Source: Ochromonas danica
Taxonomy: Eukaryota; Sar; Chrysophyceae; Chromulinales; Chromulinaceae
DNA length: 64,000 nt
Direction: 5' to 3'
Assembly: GCA_015146655.1 (NCBI GenBank)
Contig: VKHL01000101.1
Location: forward strand, 1 to 64,000
Below the pieces are notes generated by a model. It had not been told where the DNA came from and did no database searches. It saw only the letters and a program-made list of their open reading frames with translations. The position numbers were made by a program, and so were the translations under genes. Shown here in pieces: positions 20,286-30,204 of the stretch (position 1 is its first letter; each line of letters opens with the position of its first letter).

Positions 20286-22844
20286 TTAGAAGGGAAGCAT
20301 ATCACTCACACCCAATGGTAATGAACTCCGACCATTGCTTCGTCCTCCAGAGGTCTTGCGATTGTTAGTGTTTGCATTATTGTTGCGATTGGTATTGGTA
20401 TTCATCTGTTGATTCAAAGCGGATCCTTTAGCCAAAAGGCCAATTTTACCAGGAACATTAACTGTCGTAGTCTTTGGTCTGTTGTTGGCAACAACGGGTT
20501 CTGTTGGCAAAGATGGTGAATGACCAAGAGCCGTAATGCTCGCTTCAATCCGACGAAGTTCCAAATTAAGCAATTCCTTTCGCCTTGCAGCATGGACACT
20601 TTCACGAAAGAATAGTGCTGAACTCAAATCCACTTTGCGAGTGTAGACCAAACCCTCTCCTGCTAAATAACGAGAGCAGCCTATTTCCAGAGGTTTGCCT
20701 CCACGGGAAGAGAGCGTTGCCCCTTGCTTTGGATCTTCCAAATAAATATCAGGAGCATCGGCATGTGCACTCACAGATGATATCAAAATAGGTTTACCAT
20801 TCTTCAGTTTATTTGGAGTTCCTTGTGATACCGGTACAGAAGGGGATTTATGAGATGATGATCCCACATCATTATCATTATCTTCTCCCTCTCCTCCTTC
20901 ATCATCATCATCATCCTCCTCCTCTTCTCCTTCACCATCTCCTCCCTGTTTGCGCAGTGTTGAAGTTCCATTCTTGCGTCCATGGTTCACCGAATACTGT
21001 GCCTGACCACTGCCACGACTATCCCGCAACGATAAAGTCTTTACTCTTTGCAGATAACTAGAAAAGGCCCAAGTACGAGCAAGAGCTCGTCGACGGTGAT
21101 TGATAGCTCGAATATTGGGCAATCGCTCTCCTTCTGGCCCACGACGAATGGTCACAGGAAGTGGAACACGAGAGGCTGAGAAACGTTCTCCTTCAAGACA
21201 TTTCGAATTAGCAACCACACGGTAGCTATCAGATGAGAGTTTTCCGACATCAATCTTGCTTTCATAACCGTCATGGATGTCATCATCGTCTTCTTCAAGT
21301 TCTTCCAAACCTTGATAACCATCTCCATCAGCTGATGACAACAGATGACTTGCTGCTGATCGCGTTCTTTTAGATTGATGACGAGATTCTTCTGCTTCTT
21401 CTTCTACCGCACGACGCTTTCGTTGTTGTAGCTTAGCATAGAGGGCTTGTGCGGCAGAAGTTTCAACCGTTTGCCGCATCTCCTCAAGACTTGGTAAGCG
21501 TAACAAATCACTTCCCTCCTCATCAGCCGCTTCTCCACACGACTCTTTCCGCTGAGTTAACCATGTGGCAGCTTCCTCTGCTTCAGCCATGACCTGCTGT
21601 GTGCAAAGTCGGGCAGGAGCAGGTGGTGGGTCAGAGAAAAGGCGATAGACAGGCCTTGCCCAACCAAAGGTATGATCTCCTAAATATTCCACTAAAATAA
21701 CCTCACCTACCTTAACTATATTCAACAAGGCATTAATTATAGCCACATGATTTGGCGAGAGAGTGCCAATGGCAGTGGAGGACGAAGGCGGTGGCATGAG
21801 AACACTGTCTTCTCCTATTACATCCTCTCCTATTCCTTTCGGTCGACCACGCAATAGCTGCTTGGCAATATAAAACGGAATACGTTCCAAATTACGACGG
21901 ATAATCTCATTTTCCATATTAACGTCAGGACGTTGAGCAGCTACAACGAGACACGGCCACCAAACTATACGCTTCTTACTGTCCTTTTCTAGAGGATACC
22001 ATAAAAGAAGGGGATATGGCTGAGCCCATGAAGTACTAAAGCTGTCACCGCGGAAATAACGTTCGACTAACAAGTAAGGCAAGAAGACTAAGAGTTGGTC
22101 CATGCTCCGGAGGAAATCGTCATGTTCAACTTGTTCCTTATGCCCAAACAATGCTTCACCAAAGACCACTTCATCCTTTTCATTTTCCCACAAATTGTAA
22201 CTTTCTTCATTTTCAGAGATAGCTGACCCATAACAGGTTTGTTTAATAGGACTCAATGCCTCCCTTAATGTCAATGGTGTTTCCTTGTGATCATTAATAT
22301 GTTCCTTCACCTTATTTACTAAATGCTTGTATCCTGGTAGTTTTTCGTGTGGGAAATGATCTAAAATGGTTAAGAGATTTTCAATCTCATTGTGATTAAG
22401 AGGTAAGTCTCGGATAAGACGATAATATCCAAAACGACGTTTGCGTACAGAATTTTCAAATGTTTCATGATTAAAGTTATTCATGTCACCAATATAAGGA
22501 ACTTTCAAAATTTCTTCAAAAAAAGCTTCAGCAATAAATTCAAAATGTTTGGACATAGCTTCAATTGTTGCATATCCTGAATTAAATAACAGAGCATTCG
22601 AAGTAATTAAATGCAATGCACGACGGAAGCTTTCAATATTATGACGACCATTTTCTACTTCTAATAATAAAGTTCCTAAATCCATAGGTTCTTTAACAAT
22701 ATCTAGATAGTTCTCACAAAGGTTAGGATAGACAGCTAAGACTGGTCGACGAAATTCACGGAAAACTCCACGACTATATAGAATAGCAAGTAAGCGTAAC
22801 ATGCTATTATCATATTCTTCTTCACCATATAATTTAACTTCCAT
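20286..22844 (-). CDS. Bromodomain and PWWP-like chromatin protein
   Basis: An 852-residue single exon. Residues about 5-115 form a bromodomain: YPNLCENYLDIVKEPMDLGTL is the typical ZA loop with the P-M-D-L-G/S-T signature and NALLFNSGYATI ends the BC loop (the acetyl-lysine-contacting Asn would be the N in LLFNSG). Residues about 290-400 look like a PWWP domain: RIVWWPCLVV followed by VEYLGDHTFGWARPVYRLFS. The rest is charged and disordered, with acidic runs (DDDDDEGGEGED) and an NTNRNNNANTNN tail. Such pairing suggests a reader of acetylated and methylated nucleosomes. It converges with the ITPK gene (79 bp apart) and diverges from GET4. Confidence 0.82.
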   Translation of the reverse strand: MEVKLYGEEEYDNSMLRLLAILYSRGVFREFRRPVLAVYPNLCENYLDIVKEPMDLGTLLLEVENGRHNIESFRRALHLITSNALLFNSGYATIEAMSKHFEFIAEAFFEEILKVPYIGDMNNFNHETFENSVRKRRFGYYRLIRDLPLNHNEIENLLTILDHFPHEKLPGYKHLVNKVKEHINDHKETPLTLREALSPIKQTCYGSAISENEESYNLWENEKDEVVFGEALFGHKEQVEHDDFLRSMDQLLVFLPYLLVERYFRGDSFSTSWAQPYPLLLWYPLEKDSKKRIVWWPCLVVAAQRPDVNMENEIIRRNLERIPFYIAKQLLRGRPKGIGEDVIGEDSVLMPPPSSSTAIGTLSPNHVAIINALLNIVKVGEVILVEYLGDHTFGWARPVYRLFSDPPPAPARLCTQQVMAEAEEAATWLTQRKESCGEAADEEGSDLLRLPSLEEMRQTVETSAAQALYAKLQQRKRRAVEEEAEESRHQSKRTRSAASHLLSSADGDGYQGLEELEEDDDDIHDGYESKIDVGKLSSDSYRVVANSKCLEGERFSASRVPLPVTIRRGPEGERLPNIRAINHRRRALARTWAFSSYLQRVKTLSLRDSRGSGQAQYSVNHGRKNGTSTLRKQGGDGEGEEEEDDDDDEGGEGEDNDNDVGSSSHKSPSVPVSQGTPNKLKNGKPILISSVSAHADAPDIYLEDPKQGATLSSRGGKPLEIGCSRYLAGEGLVYTRKVDLSSALFFRESVHAARRKELLNLELRRIEASITALGHSPSLPTEPVVANNRPKTTTVNVPGKIGLLAKGSALNQQMNTNTNRNNNANTNNRKTSGGRSNGRSSLPLGVSDMLPF

Positions 22845-23248
22845 TTTCTAATTACCAATACCAGGATGATGATCAACGACGGTAGCTGTTCTGTGTTGTG
22901 GTGGCCGTGAGATCAAAACCTTTTTTTTGCAACAAAGAAGACCCACCTAAGGTAAGAGGAAGTGATTTACACTAATATACATAGTCTATTTCGCATTTAT
23001 AACGTAATTCACTACCAGATGAGAGAAAACGTGGCAACATTTCAGCGGTGGAGGCCTCTCTGCTGTGTGAGTGTGTGCTTGTCCACTGTGAGTGAGTGAG
23101 TGAGTGAGCGACTGTGTGTGAGAAGGAAGCATCCGCATCGTCAAGCAAAGATCACGATCAATCAAAGCAGGTCCTTTCTGCTCGACTGATCTTTTGCATT
23201 TTCTATCTTGGTTGAAAAAGGCGTTCCTAGAATAAAATAGTAAAGAAG
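22845..23248. promoter_or_regulatory. Bidirectional intergenic region with GTGA repeats
   Basis: The shared 404-bp region between the bromodomain gene and GET4 holds TCTGCTGTGTGAGTGTGTGC and a (GTGA)n run at 23087-23108. Similar GAGTG words occur before SDHA and inside a YEATS intron. No other element is clear. Confidence 0.5.
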
Positions 23249-24394
23249 ATGACTGAGACTGTTGATCAACTTATTGTTCAATTAGAAGAGAAAGTCCTGG
23301 CGGAATTACAAGGACCTTCTGTGAGCTCAATCAATGCATACGAAGCTTTGCAATATGTGCAGTCTTTTGTTGCTAGAAAGAAAAGGGCACTTGGTTCGGC
23401 TGGTACTTCTCGTGCTGTCTTCCATGGTGTGAAGCTTTTAGTTAATCTGGGCAATCAGAAGTCTGACCGTACAATTGATGAACATGCTCTGGCTATTACC
23501 GCTGGCTCGCTCTTGAAGTGGTTTATTGAAGATGGTGCTGGTCGCGATTACTCTTTTCATCTTCATATGGAACAGATCAATGCTGAGCAATATTGCGACA
23601 TTCAACATTTATTGCAACTGCTCGAGAATTTGGATGTTAAGATGGCAGGCCCCATTGTTGATACCATTTATAATCCTGTTCATGTCCTTCTTACCAAGTC
23701 TAAGATCAAGCGTAACTCTCCTCTCCAAAAGCGCTTAAATAAGCTGGAAATTGTATTTGCGGATGTTCTTCTGCGTTACAAGAGATGGTTGGGTGCTTTC
23801 AAGTCCTATGCTCGTTTGAATGATGCCGAAAAGGTCGCCGAGGTCCTCAATCAATGGACTGCCGAAGGTTATCCATCCGAGAAGCCCTTGTTCTTTGCTC
23901 GTGGCATCTTGCAAATCTTGGCCGACAACAAGGCTTCTTTGGCTAAGGATCTTCTCCATTGCTGCCAACCCCACGTTCAAGATAACATCGCTGCTGGCGG
24001 CAAAGCTGGCGGTCCTCTATCTGTCTCTCTTGCTGTGTGGCATCTCGCGACTATCTTAACTGATCTTGTGAACTTCCCTCCTATGCCTCGTGTGGACAAG
24101 ACAAAGCTTTTCGGTCTATTATACCAACGCTACGGCCCCCTTCTTCATCAGCTGGACCCCCGCCTTTTGGAGCTCTTCCTGAAGGCTGGAGAGCATCATT
24201 GCAACTTCCGCCTTGAAAGTGAAAATTCCGCGCCTAACCCTATGGCAATGTTACAAAGTCTGCTGTCTGGCGGCGCTCCTCCTGCTACTGGTCCTTCTGC
24301 ACAGGGTGGCCGTGCTCCTCCTGCTACTGGTCCTGGCGGCATGGATCTTCAGGCAATGATGCAGATCATGAATCGCCTTCAAAGCTTAAAATAA
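23249..24394 (+). CDS. GET4: GET4 / TRC35 homologue, tail-anchored protein pathway
   Basis: A 381-residue single exon. It follows the all-helical GET4 (DUF410) plan: YEALQYVQSFVARKK in the second repeat, AGSLLKWFIEDGAG, then EKPLFFARGILQILADN and LVNFPPMPRVDKTKLFGLLYQRY, which match the family's conserved E-P-L-F-F-A-R and late helix segments. In yeast and animals Get4 bridges Get3/TRC40 to Get5/UBL4A and SGTA (with BAG6 in animals) for insertion of tail-anchored proteins into the ER. The C-terminus has two APPATGP repeats and a Met/Gln-rich helix not usual in the family. Strong codon bias suggests high expression. Confidence 0.85.
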   Translation: MTETVDQLIVQLEEKVLAELQGPSVSSINAYEALQYVQSFVARKKRALGSAGTSRAVFHGVKLLVNLGNQKSDRTIDEHALAITAGSLLKWFIEDGAGRDYSFHLHMEQINAEQYCDIQHLLQLLENLDVKMAGPIVDTIYNPVHVLLTKSKIKRNSPLQKRLNKLEIVFADVLLRYKRWLGAFKSYARLNDAEKVAEVLNQWTAEGYPSEKPLFFARGILQILADNKASLAKDLLHCCQPHVQDNIAAGGKAGGPLSVSLAVWHLATILTDLVNFPPMPRVDKTKLFGLLYQRYGPLLHQLDPRLLELFLKAGEHHCNFRLESENSAPNPMAMLQSLLSGGAPPATGPSAQGGRAPPATGPGGMDLQAMMQIMNRLQSLK

Positions 24395-24764
24395 TAGTGA
24401 GAAAGAATTAGATTAGTTCTTGCCCGTAAAGTGGAACAAGATAACTCGACCCGCTTATTGATGTTTACTCGTTGTGATAGCGTGATAAGCAGACATGATT
24501 TACCTAGATCACTGCGTAGTCCAGCCACTAGCTGAATTGTTGCACAGTAGAGTGCACTGTTATGATGTACCTTCGAAATATGTTTTTCAAAGTGTTTTTG
24601 GCTGTTGTGGAGTGTTTCTGCCGAGCGATATTGGGATGCAAAATAAGCAAAAGAAAAATAGAAAGAGAGAGCGAGACAGCTGCTCGAAGCCAACTTATCC
24701 TGCTCTAAGTTTTGTCTGTTTCCAATTAATTATCTTGTCGTTTGACAATCGAAGAGTGGAGACC

Positions 24765-25828
24765 ATGGATAAACTTCTTAACGAGCATCCTTTAGGCAGC
24801 TGTGATTCAGTGAATGACTATGATAAGATAGGTCGGATAGGTGAAGGTACCTATGGCTATGTCTACAGTGCACGTCATCGAAAATCCAACCAACTCGTTG
24901 CCTTAAAGCGCATTATCTTACACAACGAACAAAATGATGGATTTCCTCAAACCTCCATAAGAGAGATTAGCATCTTGAAAAGTTGTCATCATCGTAATAT
25001 TGTTGAATTATATGATGTTGTGGTTGGAACAAAGCGTGATGCAGTCTTTTTAGTCTTCGAATTTTGTCAATTTGATCTTCACGCACTCATCAAATCGAAT
25101 AAAAATGCTTTTCGAGAAGCTGAAATTAAATGTCTTATAATGCAGTTATTAGCTGCTGTAGAATATATTCATAGACATTGGATAGTACATCGGGACATTA
25201 AGATCACCAATCTCCTTTATACTGACAGTGGATTGTTGAAATTAGCTGATTTTGGACTAGCACGTCGTGTCTCGCATCCTCCTCCTCAAGATCTCACAGC
25301 AAAAGTGGTTACTCTATGGTATCGTGCACCCGAGGTTTTATTGGGTACTACAAGTTATTCCTTCCCGGTGGATATCTGGTCGGTGGGTTGTGTACTGGGA
25401 GAGCTCTTGGCTGGTCAGCCGTTAATGAATGCTGATACAGAGATTGATCAGATTTCTGCTATTTTCAGTCTCTTAGGTACGAAACCCATGATGAAGTACT
25501 GGATACATTGTTTGTTAACTGGTGACCTTCGTATTATTTATTAGGGAGTCCGAATGAACGGATTTGGCCAGAAGTTTCCTCATTATCTTTGATAAAGCAA
25601 GGAATAGTAAATCTTGAGCGAGAGCAACTTCGATATCCCTACAATACATTGGCGCTTGTCCTACCCGAACTCTCTCCTCAAGGATTAGATTTACTGCAAG
25701 GATTGTTTACTTACTCTCCCACAATGAGATTAACTGCAAGAGAGGCATTGCGTCATTCTTATTTCCATTCTAAGCCTTATCCTGTTGAGATTGATCTGAT
25801 GCCAAAGTTCAAACAGTTGCCTCGGTAG
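24765..25828 (+). CDS. CDK10: Cyclin-dependent kinase 10-like (PISSLRE group)
   Basis: Two exons, 24765-25476 and 25545-25828, encode 331 residues. The intron splits a Gly codon in LLG|SPNERIWP, a position where the join restores the CDK10 reading. Kinase motifs: GEGTYGYVY, VALKR, the cyclin-binding helix PQTSIRE (PISSLRE in human CDK10), HRDIKITNLL, DFGLARR and WYRAPEVLLGT. The N-terminal LLNEHPLGSCDSVNDYDKIGRIG and C-terminal YSPTMRLTAREALRHSYF...PKFKQLPR follow CDK10 closely. HRDIK carries Ile for the usual Leu. CDK11 is the alternative, but the N-terminus and length favour CDK10. An in-frame TTG-led extension back to 24495 is not credible. Confidence 0.88.
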
Positions 25829-26159
25829 GATAATTTGGCCTTTATCTGAGAGATAGATATTCATGTTTTGATATGCCGATGTAACGAGTGTGCAACGACC
25901 GATGTTTCCTTGGTAAACTTTAGCTTCCTCGAAATCTTTACCCAATTGTTAACATATGTGAGGAATTGAAAAGGGTTCGTCTATATCCGACTGGCAAGAA
26001 GCATTCCCAATATAAAGATCGGTTATTTATTACACACTTAATCTGCTCATTTCAATACAATTTCGGAAGGGGATGACTTGCTGAGTGGCAGCAAGCATCA
26101 AGTGTGCTTGCATATTACACGGGCTTTAATAGCATTAATAGTGCTTCTCAGTCGTCATG
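25829..26159. other. Intergenic, nothing recognised
   Basis: 331 bp between CDK10 and the possible small minus-strand gene; AT-rich, no repeats or family motifs seen. Confidence 0.6.
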
Positions 26160-26463
26160 CTAGACCCTAACACTCGCTGGCACATCTTCAGGGTTGGCGG
26201 TGATTTCATCGATCTTTGACTTACCAGGGTTCTCTCTAGGTTTGATTATGAAGAATACGAGGCGTTCGAGGTTAAGCGCAGAGTGCTTCCATGAAGATAC
26301 AAAAGGACACTAATGAATGCTGTTCAGACCATGACGTTTGGGTACTCTATATAGAAGCAGCTGTTCAAGAATCAATGCCCAAACCCGATCAGAGCGAGAT
26401 GCATCACTCTTTGAAGAGCATTTGTGACTTTTGGTGGGTGAAAGCATGCTCATTGGGTCCCAT
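26160..26463 (-). CDS. Possible small three-exon gene, unknown function
   Basis: On the minus strand a 42-codon frame (26285-26160) reads as ordinary protein (SALNLERLVFFIIKPREN... DEITANPEDVPASVRV, then TAG). With upstream exons 26463-26408 and 26360-26330, joined at GTGATG/AACAG and GTCTGA/GGAAG in matching phase, a 70-residue product starting MGPNEHAFTHQ results. The second intron would be only 44 bp and its donor is weak. Size and charge suit a small organellar or membrane-complex subunit, but I do not recognise it. No single frame of 60 codons exists, so a standard ORF scan would miss it. The exon model is my construction and could be wrong. Confidence 0.3.
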
Positions 26464-26825
26464 TCTTCAAAGGATGTCTTTGTCTCTTAATCCAATCCCA
26501 ATCATCACTCGCTGAACACTAGTCAACCCCAAGTGAGCGTTGTTCAGAACACGTGTGTGATGATGATGATGATGATCGTGTCGTCGATCATTCATTCCCA
26601 CCCATTCAAGATTTCATGATGTTGTCGCTGTTCCAAGTTCTGTTTGATGTTCCTCGTCTTGTGTTTCCTTCCGAAGCCAGGAACATTTTCTTCAACAGCG
26701 AAGTGCTCTCTTATTAAGTTAACAACACGCACACACGGATCACTTTTGATGGAAGGTGTTTTGGTTTATCGACAGTCTGCTTACAAATCAACTTCATTCT
26801 TTAAATTAAATCAATTTATACCAAT
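26464..26825. other. Intergenic with TGATGA run
   Basis: A short (TGA)n/(GAT)n tract lies at 26557-26578. No gene or structured element recognised. Confidence 0.5.
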
Positions 26826-27819
26826 TTATATAGCTTCTTCACTATTTACACTTGCTTTTATTCGTCGAAACTCTTTAATCACTTCATCTTCTCGAGAAGT
26901 CATAAGTTTCCAATCATCTTCTGTCTCATGATCATATCCCAACAAATGTAATAATCCATGAATCATCAAAAGAGGTAATCGCTCCTGTACATCGAAGACG
27001 TTAGCCATGGCTTTACTGACACCAGCATCATCCTCGTCCAGCCCTTCGCCAACTTCTACCAGAGCTTCTTGATCACGAGAAATAACTTTCTTCACATATT
27101 GTGGAGAGATGACTATATCTCCTAAGAAGCCATCATCATCTTCAATTAAGACCTCCGGCCGCAGTGCCTATCATACAATATCATATCAAAATTAGAGACG
27201 AAAGAGAAGTCGACCAAAAGCTGCACTAACCTCCATTGCTGGGAAAGATAGGATATCTGTGTTCTTCCTCTTCTCTCTTTCTTCGAAGTTGAGGCGAATC
27301 ATGGCCTTGCTACTGCAGAGCCATAAAGAGAACTGTTTAACAAGAGAGCAGCACCGGGTATTTAGTTGTCAGCTGGGCGAGGGACCATACGTTGAGATGA
27401 TTAACCCACCACAAAGTCAGGTATTTTCAAGATATTTCGTAAGATTTTCACATCCTCAAGGAAGGCTTTATTGTCTACAGGGATGAGACGTTGACTATTC
27501 TCGTAATCGACTAGGAGACAAACAATACACACAGAAACAGCATTATATCATAAGCTTTCTTGCTTGGTCCATGTTCCCAAAACTATCCATAACACTTACT
27601 TTCAGCAGGTAATAGGTTTGGATCAAGTTGTCGCTTTCTAAGATCCAAGACGCGCTGTTTGGGTTGAGGCCTGGCAGTCTTTCTCCCAGCTAACCTGGCC
27701 ATAGAAGTTCTGAAGACTGGCCTCTTACCTCCATCTCCTATTAGAAGGCTTCTAGTAAACCTGTAACTATAGGAGGCTAACAAAGACATTAGAATCAAAC
27801 AAAACGTCAATTTATTCAT
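26826..27819 (-). CDS. ybeY: YbeY endoribonuclease, organelle-targeted
   Basis: Four exons on the minus strand: 27819-27600, 27510-27410, 27332-27231 and 27167-26826; 254 residues. All junctions are GT-AG and in phase. The N-terminus MNKLTFCLILMSLLASYSYRF is a signal-peptide-like leader followed by a basic stretch. Exon 2 gives VDNKAFLEDVKILRNILKIPDF, exon 3 SLWLCSSKAMIRLNFEEREK and NTDILSFPAME, exon 4 GFLGDIVIS and the zinc motif HGLLHLLGYDH. These are the family's defining blocks (LN..yR, TDVLSFP, LGDIVIS, HG.LHL.GYDH). YbeY is a single-strand RNase for rRNA maturation in bacteria, chloroplasts and mitochondria. The leader would suit a secondary plastid, which is inference. Divergent from the ammonium transporter. 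Confidence 0.9.
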
Positions 27820-28192
27820 TCTTCCTCCTTTGCATCCAACCAAAACCCGCCAATTGGCACCACAAAATCCCAGATCTGCAGATCTAGATGGATAAACTAC
27901 TTTTTTCCTTGTTGCCTTGTTTATCCCACCTTTTGGGTAGAGGTGAAGTTAAACAGAATTGATGAGGGGCGGAAACCCTTCAAGATAGTGCTTCAACTGC
28001 ACCACACTCTCCTGACGTGTAGAGGATGTGTGGACCTCCACGTTGCTCACCCCATGGGAAGGCTGTGGTTCAACACGCACAGCCTCACTTTCTTTATTCG
28101 CTGAACCAGTTGCCCTTCCGCCTTCTCTGACCAACGGTGAACTTGTTTGAAGAACACCTCACATTCATTCGCGAAAGAACCGAAGAATAGAA
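27820..28192. promoter_or_regulatory. Bidirectional intergenic region YbeY/ammonium transporter
   Basis: 373 bp between two divergent starts; no discrete element recognised. Confidence 0.4.
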
Positions 28193-29629
28193 ATGGAAGC
28201 TAACTACGAGAAGTTGCAATCTCTTGTCTCTGAGCTCTCCCAGAAGGTGTCTCATCTGGAAGCTGTTCGCTCTCTTGCCTCTCAGTACCCTGATGGGACT
28301 GGTTTCGACTCTGGTGATACTGCTTGGATGCTCGCTGCTTCTGCCTTGGTGCTCTTCATGACCCTTCCTGGTCTTTTCTTGTACTACGGTGGTATGGCAA
28401 GAACCAAGAATGTCATCTCTATCATCATGCAGACTGTGTCCACTGCTGCTCTCATCACTCTTTTGTGGTTGGCCTTCGGCTACTCCCTCTCCTTTGCTCC
28501 TCCTCAGGGATATGAGCCCCGAACTTCTATCTTTGGTAACCGTGATCGCTTCTGGTTCACCGATATGAAGCTTCGCACCTGGCATCAGCTGGCTCCCACC
28601 ATCCCTGAGTCTGTTTTCTGTGTCTACCAACTCGCTTTCGCCATCATCACTGCTTGCTTGATGATCGGAGCTTTTGCTGATCGCATGAAGTTTACTTCTT
28701 TGCTTCTCGTGATGGCCCTCTGGCACTTGACTGTGTACTGCCCCACTGCTCACTCCATGTGGCACCCTAACGGCTTCTTGTACCACGCTGGTGTTCTTGA
28801 CTATGCTGGTGGTAATGTCGTGCATATTACCTCTGGTGTGTCTGGCCTTGTCACTGCTATCTACCTTGGACCTCGCAAGGGTTTCGGCAAGGATCGCTTT
28901 GACCCTCACAACATTCTTTTCACTGCCGTGGGTGCCTGCATGCTCTGGGTCGGTTGGTACGGTTTCAACGCCGGTTCTGCTTTCCAAGCTAACGATCGTG
29001 CTGCTATGGCCATGTTGATGACTCAAATTGCTTGCTCCATGTCTGCTCTCAGCTGGATGGTCAATGAATGGATCATCATCGGACACCCCACTGTCCAAGG
29101 TCTTGTCTCTGGTGCTGTTGCTGGTTTGGTAGCCATTACTCCTGGCGCTGGCTACGTTGATCACACTGGTGCTTTCATTATTGGTCTTGTCTCTGGTCCT
29201 ATTTGCTACGGTGGTGTCCAACTCAAGCATTGGTTGGGCTACGACGACGCCCTGGATGCCTTTGGTGTTCACGGTGTTGGTGGAATTGCTGGCGGTCTCC
29301 TCCTCGGTTTCTTTGCCACTGATAAGATCACTGGTCATGCCAACGGTGTCTTCTACTCTGATACCCACAACGGTGGTATGCAGTGGGGTCACCAGCTCTA
29401 TGCTATTGTTGTCACCGCTGGTTGGTCAATCTTCATGACCACCATCATTCTCTTCGTCGTTGATCTCATTCTTGGCCTTCGCGTCAGTGCTGAGCAAGAG
29501 GAAGCGGGACTTGACATTTCCCTTCACAATGAGACCCTCTCTGCTGGTGAGGTGACCAAGAAGAGTGTTGAGCTCGTGCCAACTTCTGAGCCTGCTGGTA
29601 TCGAGGTTGGTGCTGATAACCAGGCTTAA
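28193..29629 (+). CDS. AMT1: Ammonium transporter (AMT/Mep/Rh superfamily)
   Basis: A 478-residue single exon with about eleven hydrophobic segments. Diagnostic stretches include LPGLFLYYGGMARTKNVIS, DYAGGNVVHITSG and GVHGVGGIAGGLLLG; the two His of the pore (in NVVHI and GVHGV) are present. The phenylalanine-gate and vestibule region WVGWYGFNAGSAF is intact. AMT proteins move ammonium across the plasma or an organelle membrane. Before the first helix lies a roughly 50-residue helical N-terminal extension. The cytoplasmic tail is Glu-rich and short. Strong codon bias (C/T-ending) indicates high expression and creates a long meaningless antisense frame. Confidence 0.95.
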   Translation: MEANYEKLQSLVSELSQKVSHLEAVRSLASQYPDGTGFDSGDTAWMLAASALVLFMTLPGLFLYYGGMARTKNVISIIMQTVSTAALITLLWLAFGYSLSFAPPQGYEPRTSIFGNRDRFWFTDMKLRTWHQLAPTIPESVFCVYQLAFAIITACLMIGAFADRMKFTSLLLVMALWHLTVYCPTAHSMWHPNGFLYHAGVLDYAGGNVVHITSGVSGLVTAIYLGPRKGFGKDRFDPHNILFTAVGACMLWVGWYGFNAGSAFQANDRAAMAMLMTQIACSMSALSWMVNEWIIIGHPTVQGLVSGAVAGLVAITPGAGYVDHTGAFIIGLVSGPICYGGVQLKHWLGYDDALDAFGVHGVGGIAGGLLLGFFATDKITGHANGVFYSDTHNGGMQWGHQLYAIVVTAGWSIFMTTIILFVVDLILGLRVSAEQEEAGLDISLHNETLSAGEVTKKSVELVPTSEPAGIEVGADNQA

Positions 29630-30204
29630 AGAGATGATACACAGTCCATATTATGTGTAATCTCATTAGTTCGATAGATTTTTGGTTGAGGTGCGATTTA
29701 TGTGGATTGGAATGGTTGAAGTTTTCCTAGATAAGCTGATATCATTCTGACTTTGCAGCTGACCTTTCTCTCAAGGCGTTGCAGCGGTATCACCGTAGAC
29801 ATTTTAATGCATTGTAATATTAGCTCTATATTTAAAATTAAACTTCACATTTTTATGAATCCCAAGCCAGGAGCGTGTTTTTTTTATTTCAGGAACTCTT
29901 TGGAGGTCGAAAGAGCCATGCTAGACTGGGCAGCGCAGCATTTTTCTTTCCTAAAGCACAGGGAAAGAGTTTCCCAACAACTGTTAATCACTTAGGACGT
30001 AGTAATTTCGTAGCTTAAGCAACTAAACCCTTTTCCATATGATTGTCCACATTCTTCTGGAAACATACTGTGGCATTCTGTTCTATACTGTCTTCATGTT
30101 ACCCAGTAGTAACAGGTACGATCTTATGAAGCATTGAAGTACATACACCCTATTGTAACATTGTCAAATGCTCTCCTTAATGTTACAAGAAGAAAGCAAA
30201 CTAA
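29630..30204. other. Intergenic between convergent AMT and NTAQ1
   Basis: 575 bp. An 80-codon plus-strand frame at 29753-29995 starts without ATG and has no family motif, so I leave it uncalled. Nothing else seen. Confidence 0.5.

Noticed and set aside
28094-29392. 432-codon frame antisense to the ammonium transporter
   Set aside because: It exactly opposes a strongly codon-biased gene; T/C-ending third positions suppress antisense stops. No motif in its Ser/Thr/His-rich product.
29753-29995. 80-codon plus-strand frame after the ammonium transporter
   Set aside because: Starts at TTG, no recognised motif, no partner exons found.
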